Assembly (NCBI RefSeq): GCF_900188385.1 | Contig: NZ_FZOI01000001.1 | Location: forward strand, 1,146,608-1,210,607 | Reading direction: 5' to 3' | DNA from: Azospirillum sp. RU38E | GTDB lineage: Bacteria; Pseudomonadota; Alphaproteobacteria; Azospirillales; Azospirillaceae | DNA length: 64,000 nucleotides | Notes under the pieces: model-generated | The model's input: only the letters and a program-made list of their open reading frames with translations | Told to the model about the DNA's origin: nothing | Databases searched by the model: none | Made by a program: the position numbers and the translations under genes | In this document: piece after piece, positions 8,537-16,557 of the stretch | Numbering within the stretch: position 1 is the first letter of the stretch | How the letters are laid out: each line of letters opens with the position of its first letter

Positions 8537-10057
8537 ATGCTGCACCAGGCCATTGAGAAGCTGAAATCCAGCATCGCCATCCGTTCCAGCTATGATAATT
8601 TCATCGGTGGTGAATGGGTTGCCCCCGTCCGGGGCCAGTATTTCGATAATATCTCCCCCATCACCGGCGGGGTGGTCTGCAAGGTGGCCCGCTCCACCGC
8701 AGAGGATATCGAACTGGCGCTGGACGCCGCCCATAAGGTCCGCGAAAAATGGGGTCGTACCTCCGTTGCTGATCGCGCCGGCGTGCTGAACCGCATCGCC
8801 GACCGCATGGAATCGCAGTTGGAATTGTTGGCCCTGGCGGAAACCATCGATAATGGCAAGCCGATCCGGGAAACGACGGCCGCCGATATCCCGCTGGCCA
8901 TTGATCATTTCCGCTATTTCGCCGCCTGTGTACGCTCCCAGGAAGGCAGCCTGGCGGAAATCGACCATGACACGGTTGCCTATCATTTCCATGAGCCGCT
9001 GGGCGTGGTCGGCCAGATCATCCCCTGGAACTTCCCCATCCTGATGGCCGCCTGGAAGCTGGCCCCGGCGCTGGCCGCCGGCAATTGCGTGGTGCTTAAG
9101 CCGGCCGAGCAGACGCCGATGGGCATCATGGTGCTGATGGATGTCATCGGTGACCTGCTGCCGCCCGGCGTGCTGAATGTCGTCAACGGCTTCGGCATCG
9201 AAGCCGGCAAGCCGCTGGCCACCAACAAGCGTATCTCCAAGATCGCCTTCACCGGGGAGACCTCCACCGGCCGGCTGATCATGCAATATGCCTCGGAAAA
9301 CCTGATCCCGGTGACGCTGGAACTGGGCGGCAAGTCGCCCAACATCTTCTTCGCCGACGTGATGGCGGAAGATGATGATTTCCTGGACAAGGCGCTGGAA
9401 GGCTTCGCTATGTTCGGCCTGAACCAGGGCGAAGTCTGCACCTGCCCGTCGCGCGCCCTGGTGGATGAGCGGATTTATGACCGCTTCATGGAAAAGGCCA
9501 TCGCCCGCGTGCAGAAGATCAAGCAGGGCAGCCCGCTCGATCCCTCCACCATGATCGGGGCCCAGGCCTCCAACGACCAGTTGGAGAAGATCCTTTCCTA
9601 CATCAATATCGGCCGCGACGAAGGGGCCAAGGTATTGACCGGCGGCGGCCGCGCCGATCTGGGCGGGGATCTGACCAACGGTTACTACGTCACCCCGACG
9701 GTGCTGGAAGGCCATAACAAGATGCGCGTCTTCCAGGAGGAGATTTTCGGCCCCGTGCTGGCCGTCACCAAGTTCCGGGGCGAGGAAGAGGCGCTGGCGA
9801 TTGCCAATGATACGCTTTATGGCCTGGGTGCGGGGGTGTGGAGCCGCGATGGCAACCGTGCCTATCGCTTTGGCCGCAATATCCAGGCCGGCCGCGTCTG
9901 GACCAATTGCTACCATCTCTACCCGGCCCATGCGGCCTTTGGTGGTTACAAGCAGTCGGGCATCGGGCGTGAGACGCACAAGATGATGCTGGACCATTAT
10001 CAGCAGACCAAGAACCTGCTGGTCAGCTACAGCCCGAAGGCGCTGGGCTTCTTCTAA
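8537..10057 (+). CDS. exaC: NAD-dependent aldehyde dehydrogenase (ExaC-like)
   Basis: The 506-residue cytoplasmic enzyme oxidises acetaldehyde and similar aldehydes to acids, the second step after the PQQ dehydrogenases. Length and sequence match ExaC of Pseudomonas aeruginosa closely: [14 protein letters not shown], the cofactor Lys in VLKPAEQTP, the general base Glu 262 in [10 protein letters not shown], the catalytic Cys 301 in [12 protein letters not shown], and the family C-terminus ([16 protein letters not shown]). The ATG at 8537 follows GGGAGA; a TTG eight codons upstream is also in frame but has no site. A terminator lies downstream, then the DUF779 gene that commonly accompanies this enzyme. 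Confidence 0.93.
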   Translation: MLHQAIEKLKSSIAIRSSYDNFIGGEWVAPVRGQYFDNISPITGGVVCKVARSTAEDIELALDAAHKVREKWGRTSVADRAGVLNRIADRMESQLELLALAETIDNGKPIRETTAADIPLAIDHFRYFAACVRSQEGSLAEIDHDTVAYHFHEPLGVVGQIIPWNFPILMAAWKLAPALAAGNCVVLKPAEQTPMGIMVLMDVIGDLLPPGVLNVVNGFGIEAGKPLATNKRISKIAFTGETSTGRLIMQYASENLIPVTLELGGKSPNIFFADVMAEDDDFLDKALEGFAMFGLNQGEVCTCPSRALVDERIYDRFMEKAIARVQKIKQGSPLDPSTMIGAQASNDQLEKILSYINIGRDEGAKVLTGGGRADLGGDLTNGYYVTPTVLEGHNKMRVFQEEIFGPVLAVTKFRGEEEALAIANDTLYGLGAGVWSRDGNRAYRFGRNIQAGRVWTNCYHLYPAHAAFGGYKQSGIGRETHKMMLDHYQQTKNLLVSYSPKALGFF

Positions 10058-10071
10058 ACCAGCCCTCATAT

Positions 10072-10102
10072 ACCAACGGTCTTGATTTCGTGCCGCTGGT
10101 AT
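10072..10102. repeat. Short imperfect inverted repeat with TACCAA ends
   Basis: TACCAACGG (10072-10080) pairs with CCGCTGGTA (10094-10102) with one G-T pair. The TACCAA/TTGGTA ends recall the outer hairpin of the structured element at 11130-11168. It lies between the exaC stop and its terminator. Confidence 0.35.
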
Positions 10103-10119
10103 TATGTGGTGAGTGTAAA

Positions 10120-10159
10120 GGCGGATGGCGTCCCAAGGCGCCATCCGCCCTTCCTTTTT
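10120..10159 (+). terminator. Intrinsic terminator of exaC
   Basis: A perfect 11-bp stem (arms 10120-10130 and 10139-10149) with an 8-base loop is followed by CTTCCTTTTT. It ends 32 bases before the DUF779 start, so that gene may need its own promoter or read-through. Confidence 0.85.
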
Positions 10160-10191
10160 GGTCTTCCCCTGCCACGTGATGGAGCGAACCC

Positions 10192-10587
10192 ATGGTGCCG
10201 CGCGTTCTGTCCACCGCTACCGCCGATGCGCTGATTGATCGGCTGCGCGCCATGCATGGGCCGGTGATGTTCCACCAGTCCGGCGGTTGCTGCGATGGTT
10301 CGGCGCCGATGTGCTATCAGGCAGGGGAATTCAAGGTCGGCAGCCGGGATGTCTATCTGGGGGATATTCACGGCGCCCGCGTCTTCATCGGTGCCGCCCA
10401 ATTCGAATATTGGGAACATACCCAACTGATCATCGATGCCGTGCCGGGGCGCGGGGCGGGCTTTTCCCTGGAAAGCCCGGAGGGTTTGCGCTTCCTCACC
10501 CGTTCCCGCGTTTTCACAGACGCGGAAGCGGCAGCGCTGCAGGCAGCGGGGCCGCCGCTGCGGGGCGATCAGGTCTGTATCATCTGA
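10192..10587 (+). CDS. DUF779 protein, aldehyde-dehydrogenase partner
   Basis: The 131-residue product is a DUF779 family member. These small proteins are often found beside acetaldehyde dehydrogenases, but their biochemical role is not established. A cluster of cysteines (SGGCCDGSAPMC, about residues 25-36) could bind a metal or form disulfides; there is no signal peptide. The gene follows exaC, which supports the link, and has a GGAG site before its ATG. Its last 19 bases overlap the end of the convergent NTF2-like gene. Confidence 0.88.
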   Translation: MVPRVLSTATADALIDRLRAMHGPVMFHQSGGCCDGSAPMCYQAGEFKVGSRDVYLGDIHGARVFIGAAQFEYWEHTQLIIDAVPGRGAGFSLESPEGLRFLTRSRVFTDAEAAALQAAGPPLRGDQVCII

Positions 10588-10955
10588 CGCTCGATAATCT
10601 GGAAGACCTTGGCGATGATACGCCACTGCCCCTCGGTGCGGACGAGCGTGAGAAAATCCACGAAGTCCCGTTGCCCGATGGAACAGCGCAGGCGGGCGAC
10701 GGCCGTGTTTTCCCCCGCCAGATCGATGGCATCGATATGGTCGCGGCGTGGCTCCCCCCGTGACGCCGGAGACTGGCGGGCCGCCACCACCGGGACATAG
10801 TCCGCCATTGTGCGATAAAGCATGGGTGTTTCATCCGCTGTGGCATAGATTGCCTTGGGATGAAAGACGCGCTGCAGAATCTCAGTATCGCAGAAGTAAA
10901 GCGCATCGAAATAGTCCTGCAAGACGGCGGTAATGTCGGTGAACGCCTGTGTCAT
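10569..10955 (-). CDS. NTF2/SnoaL-like small protein
   Basis: The 128-residue product has the features of the nuclear-transport-factor-2-like fold: an N-terminal helix (VLQDYFDALYFCDTEILQRVFHP), a central strand pair and a C-terminal WRIIAKVFQIIE. Members are either small enzymes or ligand-binding domains; no catalytic residues can be named here. GGAGAAAG lies before the ATG. It is divergent from the HxlR regulator gene, whose product most likely controls it. Its connection with alcohol oxidation is unclear. Confidence 0.8.
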   Translation of the reverse strand: MTQAFTDITAVLQDYFDALYFCDTEILQRVFHPKAIYATADETPMLYRTMADYVPVVAARQSPASRGEPRRDHIDAIDLAGENTAVARLRCSIGQRDFVDFLTLVRTEGQWRIIAKVFQIIERQMIQT

Positions 10956-11129
10956 GCCGCTTTCTCCACGATCAGACCCTCTTGCTGCATCGAACAGGCG
11001 TCCGGCTTGAAAAAAAATTCATGACGAGGTTCCTTGCTGCTGATAACGGAAGGTTATGCAGCGCGGTTTCCCTTGCCAACCAAGTTTCCAACAGTTACTG
11101 GATTCTCAGGTTTCCCCGCAGTAACCTGA

Positions 11130-11275
11130 TACCAAGTTGCGATGATGTGAACTCATCGCAACTTGGTACGGCGGCGACCGCCGCCGCGCGGCACGTGCCG
11201 CGTGAAGCCAAGCCAACGGATGTTGGCGCCGGCGATTGAGGGCCTTGATCAGAACCTATAGGTTCTGATCAAGGC
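11130..11275. repeat. Structured intergenic element, copy A
   Basis: Parts in order: a perfect hairpin with 16-bp arms (11130-11145, 11153-11168; 7-base loop); the box GCGACCGC (11174-11181); a 7-bp hairpin (11187-11202); the box AAGCCAAG (11205-11212); a 5-bp hairpin CCAAC-GGAT-GTTGG (11213-11226); CGCCGGCGATTGAGGG (11227-11242); and a perfect 34-bp palindrome (11242-11275). A second element at 33779-33914 has the same order and boxes but different, still complementary stem sequences. This pattern fits a structured RNA or palindromic mobile repeat. The function is unknown. Confidence 0.65.
11242..11275. promoter_or_regulatory. Perfect 34-bp palindrome before the hxlR regulator start
   Basis: The half-site GCCTTGATCAGAACCTA is followed by its exact complement, centred between 11258 and 11259, ending 8 bases before the ATG at 11284. 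It could be the self-regulation site of the HxlR protein. The related element at 33886-33914 has a palindrome in the same relative place with no regulator nearby, so it may instead belong to the repeat. Confidence 0.5.
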
Positions 11276-11283
11276 AGCAGAGT

Positions 11284-11703
11284 ATGAGTTCAGGCATGAG
11301 CCTCAAGCTTCGCAAGAACCGCAGCGCGCCTCCGCCCGAGCCCTGTGCGCTGACCGAGTGTATGACCATCATTGCCGGAGCCTGGGCCCCGAATGTAATC
11401 TGGCATCTGCGTGCCGGGCCGCGCCGCTTCAACGAACTGCGGCTGGATATTCCACCGGTCTCTGCCAAGGTTCTGTCACAGCGCCTGCGGGAGCTTGAGG
11501 GCAGGGGGGTCTTGACCCGCACCATGCAACCGACCTCGCCCCCGTCGGTCGAATATGCCCTGACGCCGCTGGGGCTGGAGTTGATACCGGCGCTGGATGC
11601 GATCGTTGAGGTTGGGCATAAGCTGAAAGCCGCGCTGCAAGCGGATGCGGATAACGCTACCCGATCAACTGCGTCACCAGCGCCCGCAACTGGGCCGGTT
11701 TGA
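11284..11703 (+). CDS. HxlR-family transcriptional regulator
   Basis: The 139-residue winged-helix DNA-binding protein shows the HxlR pattern: a Cys near the N-terminus (EPCALTECM), IIAGAWAPNVIWHLRAGPRRFNEL for the first helices, then SAKVLSQRLRELEGRGVLTR for the recognition helix and the wing YALTPLGLEL. Members often sense reactive electrophiles or redox state through Cys, or ring compounds. The gene is divergent from the NTF2-like gene. Its 3' end overlaps the end of the convergent kinase gene by 47 bases. An in-frame ATG at 11296 is an alternative start. Confidence 0.9.
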   Translation: MSSGMSLKLRKNRSAPPPEPCALTECMTIIAGAWAPNVIWHLRAGPRRFNELRLDIPPVSAKVLSQRLRELEGRGVLTRTMQPTSPPSVEYALTPLGLELIPALDAIVEVGHKLKAALQADADNATRSTASPAPATGPV

Positions 11704-13906
11704 CGGGTTTGGTCAGCAGGGCATAGCCATCATTCTGCACCCGTTCATGCACGCTGGTGGTGCGGTTGGCGGTGATGACCATGGCGGGGATGTCGCGGCC
11801 ACGGGCCTGGATCACCTGGGCGATGGCCTCCACGCCCAGTTCACCATCTTCCAGATGGTAGTCGGCGATAATGACATCGGGCCAGCCGCCCAGCGCCGGC
11901 AGAACGCCCATGGCGGCCGTGGCGCTGGGGGCCACCTGTACCTGACAGCCCCAGCCGCGCAGCAGCGCGCCCATCCCGTCCAGGATTGCCTGTTCATTAT
12001 CGATCACCAGAATGCGCGCACCGGTCAGCGGGCTGGCCGGCGGGGCGACGCGGACGCTGCCCACCTGCGGCGGGCGCTGCTTGCTGCCCAGCGGCACCGT
12101 CACCGTAAAGGCCGACCCGCGTCCCAGATGGGAGCGCAGGCCGATGGGCGTGTTCAACATGCGCCCGGCCCGCTGCACAATGGCAAGCCCCAGCCCCATA
12201 CCCCTGTCGCGGCCGGCCGGCCGGTCACCTTCCAGGCGGCGGAATTCTTCAAACACGGCTTCCAGCTTGTCGGGCGGGATGCCGGGGCCGGTATCCAGCA
12301 CCTCGATCCGCACCGCGTCGGCCAGCCGGCGGCAACCGACCAGCACCCGCCCGGTGCGGGTGTAGCGCAGCGCGTTGGAGACGAAATTCTGCAAGATGCG
12401 GCGCAACAGCCGCATATCGGTATGGACAATCGCCCGGCTGGGCAGCACCCGCAGGTCCAGCCCGCGCTCCTTGGCCACCGGCGCATATTCCGCCTGCATG
12501 GAGGAAAGCAGCATGGCCAGCGGGAAATCATCCTGTTGCGGCTGCACCACCCCGGCATCCAGCTTGGAAATATCCAGCAGCGCTTCCAGCAGATCTTCCA
12601 CCGACAGCAGGGCGGCGTCAGTCTTTTCCACCAGCACCCGCGCGCCGGCCTGCTGTTCCGTCTCGGTCAGGGCGGAGACGAACAGGCGGGCGGCGTTCAG
12701 CGGCTGCAGCAGGTCGTGGCTGGCGGCGGCCAGGAATTTGGTTTTGGAGAGGTTGGCCTGCTCGGCCGCCGTCTTGGCCTCCCGCAGCTTGGCCTCGATC
12801 TGCTGGCGTTCGGCGATTTCCTGCTGCAGGGCGGCGGTGCGCTCCGCCACCCGCCGTTCCAGCCCTTCATTGGCTTCCCGCAAGGCCTCGGCCACGCTGC
12901 GCCGTTCGGTGACATCCTGGATCAGGGAGAAGAAGCCCAGCACCCCCCCATCGGGGGCGAAATGCGGCACATAGGTTGCCTGGGAATAGCGTTTGCCGGA
13001 CCTTGTATCGAATTCCAGGTCGAACTGGGTCTCAAAGCCCGCCATCACGGTAGCGATGTGCGGGCGGCGCAGCAGATAGGCCGGCTCCCCCAGCAGTTCC
13101 CGCATGGTGGAGCCGACAATCTCATGCCGGGGCCGGCGGAAGATTTCGCCATAGCGGCGATTGACGAAACGATAGGTTTCGTCAGCATCGACATAGGCGA
13201 TCAGGGCCGGCATGGCATCGGTGATCAGACGGATGCGTTCCTGCCCGTCGCGGGCATCGCGTTCCTTCACATCGGTAATGTCGGTATAGATGCCGACGAT
13301 GCCGCCATCGCCGGTCCGCCGCTCATTGATCTGTATCCAGCGGCCATCGGCCAGGGCGTGGACATGCGTGCCATCTGCCCCGGCATGTTGGGCCACCCGG
13401 TCGCGCACCCAGCGGTCCGGGCCGCTGCTGTCCGACAGCACGGAGCCACGGGCCGCCGCCAGCCGGGCGATCTCCCCAAAGCTGATGCCGGGGCGGATCA
13501 TCTCCGCGATGGCGGGCCAGAGGCTGAGATAGGTGCGGTTGCACATCACCAGCCGGTCATCCGCGTCGAACAGGGCAAAGCCCTCATTCACGCTTTCAAT
13601 GGCCTCGGCCAGCCTTGTCTGCGCGGTTTCCGCCAGCTCCTTGGCGCTGGCCAGTGCGCTGTTGGAGGCTTCCAGCTTGCGCAAGGTATCTTCCAGCTGC
13701 TGGGTGCGTTCGCGCACCCGGCTTTCCAGCACGATGGCCGTCTGGAACAGGGAAAAGGCGTTGCCGTGATAATCCATGGACCGTTCCACCCGGTCCATCA
13801 GCGCCTTATTGATGCGCCGCAGCTTCCAGTTTTCCCGCTCCAGGATGGCGATGCGCTCCTGTTCCGGGCTGGGCAGGTCGTTGGCGGGGTCAAGCAGGGC
13901 TGTCAT
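11657..13906 (-). CDS. PAS hybrid sensor histidine kinase with receiver domain (ErcS'-like)
   Basis: The 749-residue cytoplasmic kinase has no clear membrane helices. Order: an N-terminal coiled coil (residues 15-110), a PAS domain (about 105-215, AIESVNEGFALFDADDRLVM), a second PAS (about 225-340), a coiled coil, HisKA with the phospho-acceptor His in ASHDLLQPLNAARLF, HATPase (NALRYTRTGRV, DTGPGIPPD, GMGLGLAIV) and a C-terminal receiver with Asp in IIADYHLEDGELG. This layout matches ErcS'/NahK-type kinases near the ethanol-oxidation genes of pseudomonads. Its ATG overlaps the stop of the FIST gene by four bases (ATGA), so the two are translated together. Confidence 0.92.
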   Translation of the reverse strand: MTALLDPANDLPSPEQERIAILERENWKLRRINKALMDRVERSMDYHGNAFSLFQTAIVLESRVRERTQQLEDTLRKLEASNSALASAKELAETAQTRLAEAIESVNEGFALFDADDRLVMCNRTYLSLWPAIAEMIRPGISFGEIARLAAARGSVLSDSSGPDRWVRDRVAQHAGADGTHVHALADGRWIQINERRTGDGGIVGIYTDITDVKERDARDGQERIRLITDAMPALIAYVDADETYRFVNRRYGEIFRRPRHEIVGSTMRELLGEPAYLLRRPHIATVMAGFETQFDLEFDTRSGKRYSQATYVPHFAPDGGVLGFFSLIQDVTERRSVAEALREANEGLERRVAERTAALQQEIAERQQIEAKLREAKTAAEQANLSKTKFLAAASHDLLQPLNAARLFVSALTETEQQAGARVLVEKTDAALLSVEDLLEALLDISKLDAGVVQPQQDDFPLAMLLSSMQAEYAPVAKERGLDLRVLPSRAIVHTDMRLLRRILQNFVSNALRYTRTGRVLVGCRRLADAVRIEVLDTGPGIPPDKLEAVFEEFRRLEGDRPAGRDRGMGLGLAIVQRAGRMLNTPIGLRSHLGRGSAFTVTVPLGSKQRPPQVGSVRVAPPASPLTGARILVIDNEQAILDGMGALLRGWGCQVQVAPSATAAMGVLPALGGWPDVIIADYHLEDGELGVEAIAQVIQARGRDIPAMVITANRTTSVHERVQNDGYALLTKPVKPAQLRALVTQLIG

Positions 13907-15051
13907 CGGCGACCTATCGCCAGACCGGTGAAGGTCTGGTTCACATGCATGGCGTTGAACTGTTCGCCATAGGTGCAGAAGCCGACGACATTCTGGCTGG
14001 CCAGCACCTTGGAGGCGGCATGTTTCAACTGTTTCTGTTCCAGTTCCAGCGACCGGAACACACAGTCGAACGCCAGGATCAGCTCTGGCTTGCCGATTTC
14101 TGCCGTCAGGCCTTCGAACAGTTCTTCCAGGTTGCGCACAATATCCACGCCGGTCGCCACCGTCAGCACGATGCCTTCATCGATGGCGCAGAAGAAGGTG
14201 AGGCTTTCATCCTCATTCACCTTCTGGATGGAGCGGACATAATATTCCCCGCCCACCCGCACCACCACGGGGTAGGAGGCGAAGATCATCGGGGTCAGCG
14301 GCTCCCCCTCCAGCCCGACCATGCGGGCATATTCGCGGGCCGCCGGCTCGGCATTGATTTCGGTGACGATGCGGCGGGTGGGGTCGGCCTGGGTGACCAC
14401 CATCTTTTCGTCGGAATGCACGAAATGCTGGTTGCGGAACACCTTGAAGGGCCGGATCGTGGTCAGGATCAGCAACACCCCGGCATCGACATGGAATTCC
14501 CCGTCATGCAGCACATGGGTCTGTTCAAACCGCATGTCATCGCCGGCCGACCCGCCGATCAGCGGCAGGCCGCCCAGCGCATCATGCAGGGCGCTGATGA
14601 TCAGTTCCTCTTTCACGCACAGCCCGTCGACCAGGAACAGGGCGACATTGCGGGCATCGGGGCCCATGCCGATGGCCGCATCCTCCGCTTCCGCCAGCAA
14701 TTCCCGCACGCGGGGCCGGGCATCGCCGATTTCAAACCGGCTGACATGATCAAAGCGGCCGATGGTGGCGGCGAAATCGCCCTTGGGGAAGGCGACGGCG
14801 CTGATCGACCCATCCATATAGCCGAACGGCGTCAATTCCCCGGCCGTGGTGCAGCCGATGACGGGAACGCCCGGCAGACGGGCGCGCACCTGTGCGGCCA
14901 CGGCCGGCAGATCATGATGGGACGAGCAGAACAGCACCACCAGCACCGGGTCGGCCGCCAGCAGCGATGGGGAAAGCTCATCAATGGCCGCCGCCGGGTC
15001 CGCCTGATGGCTGCAGGCCCGGACCAGCGGCCGGCTTGGCTGTGGCGACAT
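13903..15051 (-). CDS. FIST-domain sensory protein
   Basis: The 382-residue product carries FIST_N (about residues 25-215) and FIST_C (about 220-365) domains, a predicted small-ligand-binding sensory module. Recognisable stretches are VPVIGCTTAGELTPFGYMDG, PLIGGSAGDD and the C-terminal VVGFCTYGEQFNAMHVNQTF. No membrane segment is seen. The ATG at 15051 (MSPQPSRPLV) is preceded by GAGGGG; the frame stays open upstream as a non-conserved tail. Transcribed with and overlapping the hybrid kinase gene, it most likely supplies a signal to that kinase. The ligand is unknown. Confidence 0.88.
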   Translation of the reverse strand: MSPQPSRPLVRACSHQADPAAAIDELSPSLLAADPVLVVLFCSSHHDLPAVAAQVRARLPGVPVIGCTTAGELTPFGYMDGSISAVAFPKGDFAATIGRFDHVSRFEIGDARPRVRELLAEAEDAAIGMGPDARNVALFLVDGLCVKEELIISALHDALGGLPLIGGSAGDDMRFEQTHVLHDGEFHVDAGVLLILTTIRPFKVFRNQHFVHSDEKMVVTQADPTRRIVTEINAEPAAREYARMVGLEGEPLTPMIFASYPVVVRVGGEYYVRSIQKVNEDESLTFFCAIDEGIVLTVATGVDIVRNLEELFEGLTAEIGKPELILAFDCVFRSLELEQKQLKHAASKVLASQNVVGFCTYGEQFNAMHVNQTFTGLAIGRR

Positions 15052-15248
15052 GCGCCCCTCGATCCAGGCTCGGCATCGCCCCGGCCGGGGGACCGGGGCA
15101 TGGTTGCCCGAATGGTAAGGCCAGCAGGGCGGGCTGCCAAGATGCCGGCTTTCACCAAGCACTTAGACGATAGTGCAATGTGACGCGACAGACGTTCGGT
15201 CTATCCGGTGTGATGCCTGTCCGCATCCATGACGCGGGAGATGGAGCC

Positions 15249-16433
15249 ATGCTGCGCCCCTTGATGCTTGCCCTGGCCCTGTTGTCGGCGATGCCGTTGC
15301 TGGCCGCCGACCCACCGCCCGCTGCTGCCCCCGCCGCCGACATGCTTCCCATCGGCTTCATCGGGGTGGCGGAACCGCCGGCAACGCCGCTTTCCTTCCT
15401 GGACCCGGTGATCCGCGATGGCGCCCTGCAGGGCGCGCGGCTGGGCGTGCAGGATGGCAATATCAGTGGCCGCTTCCTGAAACGCGCCTATCGGCTGGTG
15501 GAGGGCAAGGAGGCTGACCTGCCGGCCCTGCTGGGCCAGGGGGTGCGTTTCATCATTGCCGATCTGCCGGCCGATGCGCTGCTGCGGGTGGCGGACAGGG
15601 CAGGGGCAGCCGGTGCCCTGGTGCTGAATGTGCGGGCCCGTGATGATGATCTGCGCAATGGCCAATGCCGGCCCAACCTGCTGCACACCATCCCCAGCCG
15701 CCGCATGTTGGCCGATGCGCTGGGCCAATATCTGGTGCTGCGGCGCTGGACGAACTGGTTCCTGGTCACCGGCAGCGGGCCGGGCGACAAGCCCTATGCC
15801 GACGCCATCCGCCGCACCGCCAAACGGCTGGGCGCGCGGATTGTGGCGGAGAAGGATTGGACATTCGATGTCGGCCATGCCCGCACCGATGATGGTTTCA
15901 GTAATGAACGCGATGTCGTGGCCACCTTCACCCGGGGGGCTGACCATGATGTGTTGATCGTGGCGGATGAGGAAGGGACGTTCGGCGATTATCTCAGCTA
16001 CCGCACCGCCCGCCCCCGCCCGGTGGCCGGAACGGCGGAACTGGTGCCGACGGCCTGGTCACGGGTGTTTGAACAATGGGGCGGCACCCAGTTGCAGAAC
16101 CGGTTCCAGGCCCTGGCCGGCCGGGTGATGACGGAACGCGATTATGCCGCCTGGACGGCGGTGCGCGCGGTGACGGAGGCGGCCTCCAAGGTGAACCCAG
16201 GCGATACCGCCGCCATCGTGGCAGCGCTGAATGATCCCGGCTTCACCCTGGCCGCCTTCAAGGGGCAGGCGCTCAGCTTCCGGCCCTGGGACGGGCAATT
16301 GCGCCAGCCTGTGCTGATCACCTCCCCCCGCCTGCTGGTGGCCGTCTCCCCGCAGGAAGGCTTCCTGCACCAGCGCACCCCGCTGGATAGCCTGGGCGAT
16401 GATGAGGGGGATAGCGGCTGTAAGAGACGATAG
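15249..16433 (+). CDS. ABC-type periplasmic binding protein of the PQQ alcohol dehydrogenase system
   Basis: The 394-residue product has a signal peptide (MLRPLMLALALLSAMPLLAA) and a type-1 branched-chain-type periplasmic binding fold. It matches the family described as the substrate-binding protein of PQQ-dependent alcohol dehydrogenase systems (TIGR03863-like), with ARDDDLRNGQC, HTIPSRRMLADALGQYLVLRRW and the C-terminal FRPWDGQLRQPVLI. ABC permease and ATPase partners are not in the window, so it may work as a binding or sensory protein. GGGAGATGGAG precedes the ATG at 15249. It is divergent from the FIST gene and runs into the NosR-like gene after 124 bases. Confidence 0.88.
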   Translation: MLRPLMLALALLSAMPLLAADPPPAAAPAADMLPIGFIGVAEPPATPLSFLDPVIRDGALQGARLGVQDGNISGRFLKRAYRLVEGKEADLPALLGQGVRFIIADLPADALLRVADRAGAAGALVLNVRARDDDLRNGQCRPNLLHTIPSRRMLADALGQYLVLRRWTNWFLVTGSGPGDKPYADAIRRTAKRLGARIVAEKDWTFDVGHARTDDGFSNERDVVATFTRGADHDVLIVADEEGTFGDYLSYRTARPRPVAGTAELVPTAWSRVFEQWGGTQLQNRFQALAGRVMTERDYAAWTAVRAVTEAASKVNPGDTAAIVAALNDPGFTLAAFKGQALSFRPWDGQLRQPVLITSPRLLVAVSPQEGFLHQRTPLDSLGDDEGDSGCKRR

Positions 16434-16557
16434 CGCGGGTTGCGGTAAAGACGCAGCGCCGGCGTCTGAGCCGAACTTGTGACCGCTGGTGAAACCAAAG
16501 TCCAATACCCGCCGGCCCTTATGCATCCTAGCCTTTTCAGCAACCGGAGGGGGTGTG

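Larger units (their letters stand above)
10956..11283. promoter_or_regulatory. Divergent region between the NTF2-like gene and hxlR regulator
   Basis: This 328-base gap holds an inverted pair GTTACTG (11094-11100) and CAGTAAC (11119-11125), a candidate HxlR operator. It is followed by the structured element at 11130-11275, described separately, whose last palindrome ends only 8 bases before the hxlR ATG. No gene is seen. Confidence 0.55.
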
